Shown here piece by piece: positions 23,588-35,672 of a DNA stretch of 64,000 bases. This DNA is from Tetrahymena thermophila SB210 (lineage: Eukaryota > Ciliophora > Oligohymenophorea > Hymenostomatida > Tetrahymenidae). Below the pieces are notes generated by a model that saw nothing but the letters and a program-made list of their open reading frames with translations, was not told the DNA's origin and made no database searches. The stretch lies in NCBI RefSeq assembly GCF_000189635.1, contig NW_002475930.1, positions 124,001 to 188,000 on the forward strand, in the 5' to 3' direction. A program made the translations under genes and the position numbers. The stretch's first letter is position 1, and each line of letters starts with the position of its first letter.

Positions 23588-26402
23588 AATATCTATAATA
23601 ATATTTATTTTTCTCACAGCAAAGTAACTTCTAAAGAAAAATACTTCCTTAAATAAAATTTAGTTTATTTAAATAAACAGTATTTCTGCTAATATTGTAT
23701 AAAAATTTTGCAAATAATTTGTGCTAAAAATAAATGAATTTTTTAATAATTAGTTCAACAAATATTTAAATATTTTATAAGTCTTTTTTTATATCTTTTT
23801 AATAAAATAAATCAAAGTTAATTTTAGAGGAAATAATATTTTGTGAGTGTTTGATTGTGTTAAAGTCAATTAAGTTTCCTTTATTAAATGATTGAATCAT
23901 AGAAAAAAACAATAGTCAAAAACTTTTTAAAAATTTAGTATGGCAATTGATGTGTTTGAATTTTTGAATTAAGGATTAATCTTTCTTTTATTTTTGTTTT
24001 AAAAAAAATTAGTAAAATTTACATTACAATTGAAGTGTTTGCCCTTTATTTATTTCTGCTAAATTAAGAAGAAAACTTTCAAAATATAGTTGGGGATTTT
24101 AACACTCCAATATTATTAATTATCTGTAGAGAAATCATTATTTATATTTATCTATTATCCTTTTTAAAGGTTAGCGGTAAATTTTTTTATTTAAATAATA
24201 AAGGAGTAATTTTTGTAGAAAATAAATTTCTATTTAGTTATTTTGAAATAAGTATGCCCATTTATTTTTAAAAAAATATACCTTATATCAATTATTATCA
24301 GGATTTAATTATAAAAAATTAACTAAAACATACAGGAGTAAGGAAAAGAATTAATTATTTTTATTTAAACAAATTACATTAAGTATCGCATTTGAAGCTG
24401 AAATGAAGAAAAAAAAGTCGATCTTAAACACAAAATATAAGGCAAAATATGAAAAAAATTTGGATGTAAATATTCATTTGTAAATCTTTTTATTCATTAA
24501 TTTGATAAGAATTAAATGAATAATATTATTATTATTGATATTAATGAAAAGAGAATATTTAAAATTTAAAAATATACCTTTGAACAAAAATAAAAGAAAT
24601 AACTTATAATTCTTGATATTGTTAAACCAATTTTTATTGTGGCAAAGATACCTAAATATAAATATATGTTTATATTTATTATTTTTTGTAATGTTTTGTT
24701 GAGAATCTGAAAAAAGTTAAGTTAGATTTACATATTTAAATAAATAATTTATAATTTCTTTGATTAATAAAATTTATATGCCCAAAAACCACAAACTGAA
24801 ATTAATTAATTGAATTTGATATAAAAACACTCCAAACAAAACCAAAAAAAATTAATTGTTCGATTGTCTATTTTTAAATGATATTATTTCAAAATTGATG
24901 TATTGTTTTACTATATAGTATGTAATTATTATATGACGACATAAAAATTGAAATAATTGTAAATATTTCGGATATATTCTAATTTTGGACCAATCTCATA
25001 AAATAATAAGAATAGCAACTTCGAATGAATAACAAACAAATCACTAAAATTGAATAATTAGATCAATTTTGCTCAATAAAAAATATTACAAATGTTTATT
25101 TAAAATTAAATAAATAAAATTGTATTTCTAATTATGCAAGATACATTTTTAATTCTTGTCTAATAAAATAATTAATGTTTTTCTATTTTACTAAAAATCA
25201 AGATTATCTATCTGTTTTTACATTTCATTTCTGATTAAATTATACTTGATTTAGCAATAATATTTATGATTTTTATTTACTTTTATAATGAGAGCTTAAA
25301 TATTATCATACTTATTAGGCAGTTTCATAATAGTCTGCGCCTTATAAACTCTTTTATTTCTATAAGAATATCAAACAAATAGTATAGATAATTTAATAAA
25401 ATACTGAGAGCTGATAATATATTTGTATTTCAATATGAATAATCTAAAATGTTCAATTTATAGTTTTTAACAATTTGCACAGATAGTAATTTTAAAATAA
25501 ATTTTGTTATAAGAATTAATTGTCGCTCGCTACAAGTATTATTAATAAAATGTATATAATTAATTTATTTATTTTACAAATTCGCATTTTTTAGTTTATT
25601 CTATTTATCCATTTATAAGTTTTTCTAATTTTTTATAAGCTATCAATTTTTTGATAAAATTTGACTACTATTTATAAAAAGCAAATTTTTTATCAAAACA
25701 TTAATTAATTAATTTATTAGTTTAAAAAGATTATTTTTATGATTAAAATATTGCTATATAAGCAATTTTTATATTTAAACCAAAAAAATAAATTAAAATA
25801 AATCTTAATATTTAAAAATAATATATTTTTTTTATGGATTTTTTCCTTATTTTATTTAGATTAATGGACATAAAAATAGATGCCATAATTTTCTTTTAAA
25901 ATTTATTATTTTAAATGAATTTTTTTATTTAAAGCTAGCTATTTTAATTTTTAAAAACTAGATTTTGCTTTAAGATTAATTTAAAATATTTGTTTCATTT
26001 TAAAACTAATTTAATTTTGGAATTTAACCATGAACATGAATTAACAAAAAAAAAAAATCTAAAAAATTAATTTTAAAATCATTAATTTTATTTTTAATTT
26101 GTTTAATAAAGCTTTTCTATAATGTATATGCGTTAAAAGCTATTTACTTAAAGAGCATTTATTAGTTAATTAATGTTCTTAATTAAGATTAAGAAAAAGA
26201 ATTTTTAGTAAATTGATAGATTGACTGATTAATTAATTTATTGATGTACAAGTTTAAATTTTTAATCGATATTAATTCTACACAAATAAGAGTTCAGACA
26301 AAAGTTTAAAATAAACGATTTCTTAAATTTTATTCTATTCAAATAAGTAGAACATTTTTATAGATTTATATTTTTACACAGTTTAATATTTAATTATTGA
26401 TA

Positions 26403-26460
26403 AATATTAACAAGTAATTATTAAAAATAAATTATTAAAAACAAATTATTAAAAAATGTT
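26403..26460 (+). repeat. Short AT tandem repeat
   Basis: Three to four copies of 'aaattattaaaaa' with small variations, near the 3' end of the gene desert. Confidence 0.5.
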
Positions 26461-26867
26461 ATCCAAAAAACATATTTACAAAGATATTTTTAATTATATT
26501 TGAAAAAAAATGACACAGTCACAATTGATAAAACAAATAAATGGTTAAAATAGGGGTTTAAATCAGATTATAAGTTTTTTAAAAGACAATAAACAAATGA
26601 ATAAATACGCTTGTTTTTTCTTCCTTCATATTAAAATATGCAATATTTATAGAATAATATAATATCTTTTCTATATTTTTATTAGATAAATTTTTGATTT
26701 ATTTGCTAAGCTTGTTATTTATTTAAAGACAAACCATTTATCCCTTTATTGATTGATCCACTTTACTTTACTTAATGCTGAAAATCTACTAAATTTAATA
26801 TATAGTCTTAATTAATTTTATTATTTTAATTGTTCTTGATTTGTTTTTATTTTTCTCACTTTAAATA

Positions 26868-28010
26868 TCAAACTGAAGCTTAGGCTACTTTAGTAGCGTA
26901 ATCTTGCAAAAATTGAACTAAACAAGTTATTGCTTCATCAGTTGTTGCTAAACCTAATGAAACTCTAATACCTTAACCTCTTTTATTTTGCAATCCTACA
27001 ATGCCTCTCTTGTTGGCTTCTTCTAAAAAGTGTTGATCTTGCTAAACTCCTAAGACATTAAAAACTATATGAGTGTTTGAGCGGAACTCTTCAGAGATTT
27101 TATTTTGATATATAAGAGGATGAGCATCGATTTCTGTATAAATACGATGTGCATAGCCATTTATTTTCTTTTGGATTTCCTTTACTCCTCCCATTTTTTC
27201 TGCATATAAGAAGAATTAGGCGTTCATATATTAAGGGAATGTGGGTGGAGTGTTTGGTAGACCGTCTGTGGCCTTCAAGGCAGCATAATCAATCATATAA
27301 GGGCATTAGGGATGAGGAGTTCTCATAGCGGATTCTCTAATTATCAAGAAGATAGATCCAGCTATACCTATTTGATATTCACTGCTAACATAAGCAACAT
27401 CTATTTATGACCAATCAATTTCTCTAGTTAAGAAATCTGCAGATAAGTCTGCAACCATTAAAGCATTAGGAGCAATATCAGTTTAACGTCTAGGTTAAAT
27501 GTTAAGAGCTATTCCATCAGCGGGTTCATCAGAAACGTAGTGAATGTAAGCTGTATTAGCTGATAAGGGTTCTTGGTCTGCCAAAGTAATTTTTTTAGTT
27601 CCAGGAGTGAGTTGAATATTTTAAGTGATATTAAGATGAGGAACATATTTTTTAGCCTCATCAATAGCTCTTTGGCTCCAATATCCCGAATTGATGTAGG
27701 TAGCAGTATCTTTTTTATCCAACAAATTAAGAGGTACAGCTGCTATCTGCAAAGCTTAACCACAGTGCATAGTGTAGATCTTAAATTCTGCAGGAATTCC
27801 TAGAAGTCTTTTCATAGCTTGTTCACCTTATGCAATGTAATTCAAGAATTTTGGATTTTTGTTGAACATTTCAATCATAGTGAGACCAACGCCAAAGCAA
27901 TTATACCATTCAGCTTCAATTTATTATAACATTTCCTAAGGTAATCCAATCTGCTCGCCATTAAAATTGTATTTTCTACCTTAAACAGGTTATTAGGGTA
28001 ACTTGTCCAT
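26868..28010 (-). CDS. Phosphoserine aminotransferase homologue lacking the PLP lysine
   Basis: Intronless, 380 aa (family usually ~360-370), ATG at 28010 and TGA at 26868-26870. It aligns end to end with PSAT, the class V (fold I) aminotransferase of serine synthesis: [57 protein letters not shown], the PLP-ring Asp in [30 protein letters not shown], and a C-terminal [13 protein letters not shown] arginine segment. The Schiff-base lysine is missing: where PSAT has AGAQKNIGPAG this protein has [11 protein letters not shown], with Tyr212 in place of Lys. The N-terminal FSAGPA-like signature is also replaced ([12 protein letters not shown]) and the GGGS loop is altered. The frame is intact and codon use is normal, so it is not a decayed pseudogene. 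It is either catalytically dead with a binding role or uses other chemistry. The fold call is firm; transaminase activity is doubtful. Confidence 0.85.
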
Positions 28011-30018
28011 AGTTAATCTATCGAATAATTCCTATTAGTATATTTTTTACTAACTACTTTTACTCTGATTAAATGTCAGATTTTTTGATTTAATTTTTTT
28101 TCTTTCTTTTATATGATTGATAAGACGATGTATTGATATATTGATAAATGATAAGATTTATTTAAATAATATTCTTAGAAAATTGTTCGTTTCAGGTTCC
28201 AATTAAATAAATTCTTGATAAAAAAATATAAATGAAAAATAAGCTTACAAGAAGAATATTATCCAAAACAATCAAAAAACACGCATAAAGGCATTCTTGC
28301 CTGATTATTTATTAATAATATTCAAATTTTTGTTGCAATACCCAATACCCGCTATCAAATAATTTAATTATGATTTGGTATCTGATTGATTGTAATCAAC
28401 TCCTAATTTTCTTTTAATATATACGTAAGATAAACAGCTACATCATCTAAATTACAATAATTACTCACTCACTAATTCAATCAAGTATTCCTCTCATTAA
28501 ATAATGGATATAAGAACACTGATTATAATTATTTAATATTCTTTAATTTTTTTTTCTAGATTAAAAATACGTGTGTTCTAAAATATTGTTTGAGCTCAAC
28601 AGCTTATAATAGAGTTTAGTCCTTCAAGTAACTAACAACAGAATATTCTAAGAAATAAATATCAAATTACTAAACAAAACCACTAAAACGAATAAGTAGC
28701 AATAAATATTTATATTGCTTGATTTTTATGAATAGAGACATAACAAATCAAATACAAAAACAATTGTCAATTAATTTAAATGTAATATATTTATAAAACA
28801 AAGTCTATATTTTTTTGAAGGTATTTGCCTTAATACCAAAATAAAAATACAGTTTTGAATGAAAAAGCCTAATAAAAAGTGATTTTAGAAATTTAAAAAA
28901 AATAATCATCATATGTATGTTGCACGAATATAGATTGATATATATATTTTTAGTTGAAATATAACTTTTAGCTTAGAAATCTTACGCAATATTTTCCAGT
29001 TTTAATAATTAGATTATTGCAATTTCACTGTTAATACGTTTGTAGTAATAGTTTTTTTTGAGTTTTTTATCACATAAACAATTGTTAATTATTTATTACG
29101 CCAAATGAATCAGTTTTTTATAACTTTTGATTTGTATTGTTGTGACGCATCTTCTTAGTATTATTTTCTAATTTAAGAAAATTTTGACATATCTTTAAAT
29201 ATTCTTTTATACATAAATCCTTTAAATAATAAATCTTGATCCTTTTTTTAGCATTACCTACCTAAAATATCTTATGAAAAAGATTCTTCTAACTCTATTC
29301 ATCTACTAAAATATTTATTATTTTTATTCCATATTTATGCTAAAAATGTACAATTCTCTAAGGTATTTAAGCATATGATTTTTTTTTGATTAGAATTGAA
29401 TGCAATAAAAAGGATTAAAAATCTAAAAGTAAACTAAAAAATGTTTTAGATACTTGATAAAATTTTTAAAATGGGTAGATTTACTTGAATTCAAATTAAA
29501 AATAGAAATATGCTTCAAAAAAATATAAACTAAATTTGTAATAACTTTTGATAAAAAATAAATTACTTTAAAATTAAATCATTTTATGATATTATAAAAA
29601 TATTCAAAAATTTATAGACCCTAAGTACCTTCTCACTAAATTCTCATACTTCCAAATTGCAAATAGCTTTAAATAAATTTTATATCATACTTCAATTTAA
29701 CTGTGAGTTTTTATAGTTAAAATAAAAAGAATGGCAATGAATAATAAAAATATTTTTGTTTTATTTTTAAAATTTCATCTGATTTCTCTAAAAAATTTAA
29801 TAATTAATAAAACATAAAATATTTTATGTAATAATTTTAGTTAATTTAATATATCGAATTAAATTAATTTAATTGTACATTTATTATATTTACTAGCTCT
29901 AGGTGATTCGCAATTAATTAATGAATATTTTATTTAATACTACTTTGCTGAATTATAAATATTGCATTTGTTAAGATTATTAAAATAAAAAAGTATTTGC
30001 CTTATTAAGATAGATATT
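28011..30018. other. Divergent intergenic region
   Basis: 2 kb of AT-rich DNA between the minus-strand PSAT-like gene and the plus-strand CNNM gene. A small inverted repeat (aggcattcttgcct) occurs near 28287-28300. No coding frame or RNA gene was recognised. Both promoters must lie here. Confidence 0.6.
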
Positions 30019-32219
30019 ATGAAATAATTATTAAAAGCGAATTTGAAAAATGGAAGAAAGTCTTAAAGATTTCTGATTTATACAATCATTTTAAGTTACT
30101 TGTTTATGGTTGTCTTGTCATAAAACTCCTGTATTTATTTATTTTTTTATTTTCCTCATAAAAATACATATCAATCAATCAATTTAAATATTTCTATTAT
30201 TTACTCTCGTAATAGTTTTGAGTAAGAAAAGGAGTCTTTTTTCAAAATAAGACACAATTAATTTCAGCGGCTCTAAAAAGTACCACGAACCAGGTAGTGC
30301 AGAATTTAACTTTGCTATAGCTATGGTTATTTGTAAACTTCTAATTATTTATAAATGATCTGAAAGTCATGTTTAAATGTAAAATAATCTTAAAAGTTTT
30401 AGTTATGATGGCAGGCATTTGCTCTGGCTTAAATGTTGGTCTTCTCTCGATTGATGTCGTAGCATTAAATCTTAAGATAAAGAGTGGAACAGAAAACGAA
30501 AAGAAGAATGTAATTAAATATGTTTTATTATATTATAATTTTAATTTAATTCAATGATACATATATTTTCTTTAATAAATTTACCTATTTTCTGTATAAT
30601 ACTCACTAACTATATATATTCAACTTTAAGAAGTAATATCTATCTATTTTATTCATTTCGAAATACAGGCATAATAAATTTTAGATGTTCTTTCAAATCA
30701 TCACTTGCTATTATCGACTCTCTTAGTTGCAAATGCATTAGCTATGGAAGCTCTTCCTATATTCTTTCATGAAATAATCCCTGCAGCATTTGCTGTTTTA
30801 TTTTCAACTATTATAGTAGTCGTATTTGGTGAAATTATTCCATAAGCATATTGCACAGGTCCTAAATAATTCGAAATAGCCTCAAAAAGCTTGCCTATTA
30901 TAAAGTACATTTAATATTAAATATATATTCTTAATTTTTATCAAAGAATAAAATTGCCTATATTCAACTAATAGATTGTTGATACTCATTTTTTGGATTT
31001 TCTGTTTCCCAATAGCAAAATTCTTAGACTGGTTATTAGGCAAGCATGACAGTAGTAAATATAGAAAGAACAAAAAAGATTTAAAGGCATTAATTGAACT
31101 CCATGAAAACGGATAGCATGACACTCATTTATAGCAAGTAATAATTAATTATTTATGATTGGTGAATAAAATAGGCACCTTATTTTTTTCTAATCTCAAA
31201 TAATTAAAAATTTTTCAGAACTCTTTGATTTTTATGACACATAATCAATAAAAAATAATCTTATCTGTACATTTGCTTTTAACAAAGTCTTTTTTGTCAA
31301 TCTTTAGAATTCAATTTTAAACATTTTCTTAAAACTATTAAAAATAAAAATAGTTTGGATTCAATAAACAAGAAGTAATGATGATTTCATCAACCCTCGA
31401 TTTAAGAGAACAAAAGGTTACTGAAAAGATGATTAAGTTAGATGATGTAAATAAATTTTACATTTTACTTTTGTTACAAATTACTTTTCTCTAATATGAT
31501 AGTGCTTTATGCTTAATACAGAAGACATTTTTTCGAAAGAACTCATTTTAAAGATAAAATAAAGCGGTTTCTCTACAATTCCTATTTATGACAAGGTTAG
31601 AACTAATATTATTGGATGCTTAAGAACAAAAATTATATTAGGATGCGAAAACAAGCATTTAAATAAGGTAAAGAAAGTTTCTTACTATTAATGTATTAAT
31701 AAAAATATAATATAAAAAGCCTATAGCCACAAGATTCCCTCTAACTTAGTTATTGATGATAGCAAAAGACACAAACATGCTTTAGATGATATAAATCTTT
31801 TAAAAAAAGAAATGTAGTCTAGCAATAGTTACAACAGAAGAAAAAAAGAAGAAAAACAATGAAGAATTGTTAATGAGTGTAATTAATTTAATTTTCAAAT
31901 ATAATCCAGTAGCTGAAGTAATATTGAATTAATATTAATTTATATTTAGTGCAGAGATATGATTGTTGAGCATTATAGTCAAATTGAAGGTATTATCTTT
32001 TTGAAAGATGTATTTGAAGAAATAGTAGATATAGACTTCTAAGATGATGATTTGCATATTAAGGTTATTAATACATTATTTTAAACTAATAATTTTATAA
32101 ATTTTTGTCTTTTTTATTAGCATGATGAAAAAACTAAAAAAAAGACCAAGAGCACTATGAAAATAAATAACTCCCTACAAGAACCTCTTATAAGCCAAGG
32201 ATCAAATAAAAAAAACTGA
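30019..32219 (+). CDS. CNNM/Mam3-like membrane protein (DUF21 + CBS)
   Basis: Multi-exon gene. Exons whose phases agree are 30019-30221, 30268-30332, 30367-30509 and one beginning at 30669; later exons cover the CBS pair, with TGA at 32217-32219. Order: an N-terminal hydrophobic segment (FLIYTIILSYLFMVVLS, probable signal or anchor); YHEPGSAEFNFAIAMV; the DUF21 core MAGICSGLNVGLLSIDVVAL and NALAMEALPIFFHEIIPAAF with VVVFGEIIPQAYC; a further span ending FPIAKFLDWLLGKHD; then the CBS region (STLDLREQKVTEKMIKLDDV, QSGFSTIPIYDKVRTNIIG, ATRFPLTQLLMIAKD, EGIIFLKDVFEEIVDIDF). This is the ancient conserved domain family (CNNM in animals, Mam3 in yeast, CorC relatives in bacteria) linked to divalent metal, mainly Mg, transport in plasma or organelle membranes. 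The C-terminal cNMP-like domain of animal CNNMs is absent; only a short Lys-rich tail follows. Several mid-gene exon borders are approximate. Confidence 0.85.
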
Positions 32220-33104
32220 TTTATTAAAAATTAAACACAACCATAAAAATGATCCTGAATTAAAAAAAGAGTAAAAGAAACAATTAACATACTAACTAAC
32301 TAAAATAAATTTATTTAAAAATATTTAATTTCGTTTAATATACTTGCCTAAACTACATAAAAAATCAAAAAATACCTTTAATTATAGTTAAAATAAACAT
32401 AAATATGCATTTATGTAGGTATATGTATTTTTATGTTGATAAATAATAAATAAATAAAAGTGTTAGAAATTAACTAGAAAAAAATTAATAGAAGTGAGAA
32501 ATTATTATAATTAAATATTTAACTAAAATAAATATTAGAATTAATACTATTAGTATAATTAGTGAAAGGTGAAAGTAATTTTAGTAATAAAATTAATGTT
32601 AAATTTACTTTATTAACAATAAATATTAATTAATATTCAATCCATTTTGTTTTTAAATAATTTTTAATTCATTTAAAATGAATAATCTAAAAGTAGATCT
32701 TAAATATTTTGTTAACTAATTTGAAAAAATATTTTATTATTATTATTACTATTTAATTTACAAAAAGAAATAACAGCATATAAATCCCTAATCAGAAGTT
32801 TTATAAATATTATTAATTTGAATTAAAATTTTGATTATTTTTTTTATAGTTTTAATATTCAATAAATATTCCCAATTTTTAACACCTCCTTTCATATTTT
32901 CATAGAAATATTTCGTATTAATAGTAAAATCAATTCAATTTTTTTGAGCTTTTAATAAATAAAATTTAATTCTTAAAAGGTATCTATCTTTGGAATTTAT
33001 TTATTTGTTAACCTATTAAATTATTTATTTGCTAATTTATTTTTTTATAAAGTAATTTAAATTCTACAAAAAATTATTAATAGTATATTTTTTAATCTAA
33101 ATTT
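32220..33104. other. Convergent intergenic region
   Basis: About 900 bp of AT-rich DNA between the CNNM stop and the WD-gene stop, with a short TTA tract near 32730. No gene was recognised. Confidence 0.65.
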
Positions 33105-34668
33105 TCATTAATTCAGTAACTTTTCAGTGATATTTTTTTGAGATTCATAGTAATCTAAGTTGATTTTAAATATTGAAAAGTAAGGGTTTTAATGCTCTTG
33201 GCAAATAACAGCGATGAAAAGTTCATTTTATCTATTTTTGAAGAATTGCATTTTTGAGTTCATGCATTCATTATAGCAAAAAATTCTATCATCTTCAACT
33301 CTAAATGAGTCCCCTGTTTTCAGGGATTCAATTTTTAAAAATCTATCTGTGTGGCTTGTTGAAATTACAAATGGATGGTCTTTAGAATCGTGCATAGTTT
33401 ATATTGTAAGTATTTCATTAACTGCTCCTGATAAAGTTTTTTTACTTGTTATAACCTCTCCAGTATCAAAATCATAAAGAAATATGAAGCCTCTCTTAGT
33501 ACCTAATGTGATAATTTTTTGGTTTTCAAAAGGTATTAAATTAAACTGTATAGCATCTTAATTTGCTTAAAATTATCTGAGCACCTAAATTTCATAATTT
33601 ATTTTAGCAGAATCATTTTGTTTATTTTATATTTAGTTATCATTATTTTCTTAATCTATTTCTTCTATCAGTATTTCTTAAGATTTACTTTTTGTCTCTT
33701 AAGCATTTTGACTGGTCTTGGTATCTTTTGAAGCCACTATTTTTATTTCTGAAATACATCCTCTTTACAAAACAAGGTAACTATCCCTTTAAATCTAGTG
33801 TAAGGAGTATATTGAACCATGTGATTCTAAATCCATTTCAGAAACTAAATCATCATCTTCTTATCCTATCCCTTCAATTTATTACATTTCTGTTTAAATA
33901 AGATCTTCATAAGCTTCTTGAATAATTAGTCTTTACTAATTACTTATTTAGGATCTTAGTTTTAATACGTTAACAATACGCTTATTTGTGTAGCTCCATA
34001 AGATAATTCTTCCTAATAGTTAATTTGATTTTTATTTAAAATAGATACAAATTTAGAATTTAGTATTATAATATTTAAAGTAATAATTAAATACCATCAA
34101 AAGTTGATCCTACTATAAGATTTTTATCTAAATTGTCACATAATTTTGTTATTTCACATCCACAAGCTTCTAAATCGGTAATCTTTTTCCCAGATAAATA
34201 ATCCCAGACGTTAATAATTTAGTCATACCCTGTGCTGAGTAAAAGAGTTTTATGGAAAAGTCTTAAAGGTTCTAAAATTAATATAGGCTCATAATAATAA
34301 TTTATTTTGCGTACAAGTTTGCAATCATTTTTTAAATTGTATATTGTAATTGTTGCATCAGTTGAGCCAATAGCTAAATACTAATTATCTAAAACAGTAA
34401 GACAAAAAGCATCATCATTATGTTTTGCCTGTATTTAATATTTGAGTTCAAGACCTTTTATTCCTTTCAAGTTATTAATAAATACATTTTTTTATCCTCT
34501 GGATATTGAAATAAACTTCTGATCACTTTAATATTTCAAATGAGAATTATTATTAGGCTATTATTTTTCTTAATTATCTTTAGATGCCTATTGCTCTATG
34601 TCCTATTAGATATTACAAATCTCTTGATCTTATTATGCTATTGAAGTGCTTTTATTTTAAGTAGACAT
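33105..34668 (-). CDS. WD40-repeat protein, 493 aa
   Basis: Two exons, 34095-34668 and 33105-34012, with an 82-bp intron (donor GTATTT, acceptor TATTAG) that restores the frame as G|GA before RIILWSYTNKRIVNVLK. The N-terminal ~60 residues are Gln-rich and probably disordered. Recognisable repeats follow: AIGSTDATITIYNLKNDC, LLSTGYDQIINVWDYLSG, IVGSTFDGRIILWSYTNK and, after an acidic, Ser/Gln-rich insert of about 110 residues, LGTKRGFIFLYDFDTG and VISTSHTDRFLKIES. The GH–WD pattern is only partly kept, giving perhaps five or six blades visible by eye. WD proteins are scaffolds for complexes, and no catalytic role is implied. The insert inside the propeller is unusual. I cannot tie it to a specific WD family. 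Confidence 0.8.
34013..34094 (-). other. Intron of the WD40 gene
   Basis: 82 bp, GTATTT…TATTAG, AT-rich. Its removal joins the blade sequence GSTFDG to RIILWSYT in frame. Confidence 0.8.
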
Positions 34669-35672
34669 TTTTGTGAATATTTTTTTTAAGTATTATAAAA
34701 AATTATTAACTTTAATTTAAAAAAATTTACTGATATAATTATAGTCAATTATTAAAGAAATTAATTTTTGAGTAAATATTGGTAATAATAACAGAAAAAT
34801 CTTTATAGATAGCTTAGTTTATTGCTTATTATATTTGTTTATTTTTGATTTTATAAGATTTTGCTTCAAATACAGAAATATTTTGTTTTAAGTGGAAATA
34901 TAATTCTATTACCTATTTATCTGTCTATCAATAAATTAATAAATAAATAATTGTAAAGTATTCAAATATAATTGCCTCTAACCAATGGATAAATAGGAAG
35001 ATAGCTAAACAAAAAAAATAAATTTTACAAAAAGAGACATCCTATCTATAATTAATTATCATTTTTACTTAAATCAAAAACAAACTAATATCAACAAATT
35101 AAAATTTTTTAATATTATAATAAAAAATTTATGATGAAATCAATTCAATTTAGGGCATTTTATTATTTTTATAAATTTAAAAGGAAATCAAATCAAAAAA
35201 ATTATTTTTAGAAAGCTGAGATTTAATTCTGAAAATTAAAAAAATAAAAATGAAATTCTATTAATATTTTTAATTTAAAATAAAATATTTGAAAATTAAT
35301 TGAAATTTTGATAAATTAAATTTAATTTATTTCAAATAATAAAATTATGAAGAATAAATAAATAAAAGTAATAAAAAAGATATGTTTGAAGAGATTGGTG
35401 TCTTAAATCTAAATATTAATGAATAAATTATAATTAGTAGCAAAAGTAGAGATAATAATTGTAATTATATATAATAAATAAATGCAAATAATTTAATAAA
35501 TATCTATTTTTTGTTTGTTTTTATTAGGAAAATTTATTTTATTAAATTTTGAATAATTCAAAACTTTAAAAACAATCAAATTTGTTTATAGGTTGGACGA
35601 AATGAATTTAAAGGGGCTTATGTTTTGATAATAATTTTCTGATTAATTTGGACAATTTCTATGAGAATTCAT
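34669..35672. other. Intergenic region
   Basis: 1 kb of AT-rich DNA between the start of the WD gene and the stop of the first multi-pass membrane gene (both minus strand). Nothing recognised. Confidence 0.65.

Larger units (their letters stand above)
23224..26867. other. 3.6-kb gene desert
   Basis: The longest non-coding stretch in the window, extremely AT-rich, between the stops of two convergent genes. It contains a short (TATC)n-like tract at 23545-23587 and an 'aaattattaaaaa' tandem near 26403-26460. No frame with coding-like codon use, no tRNA-like cloverleaf and no mobile-element gene was seen. It may hold a non-coding RNA that I cannot recognise by eye. Confidence 0.65.

Noticed and set aside
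28287-28300. Small inverted repeat (aggcattcttgcct)
   Set aside because: A 5-bp stem is expected by chance at this length; no associated feature.
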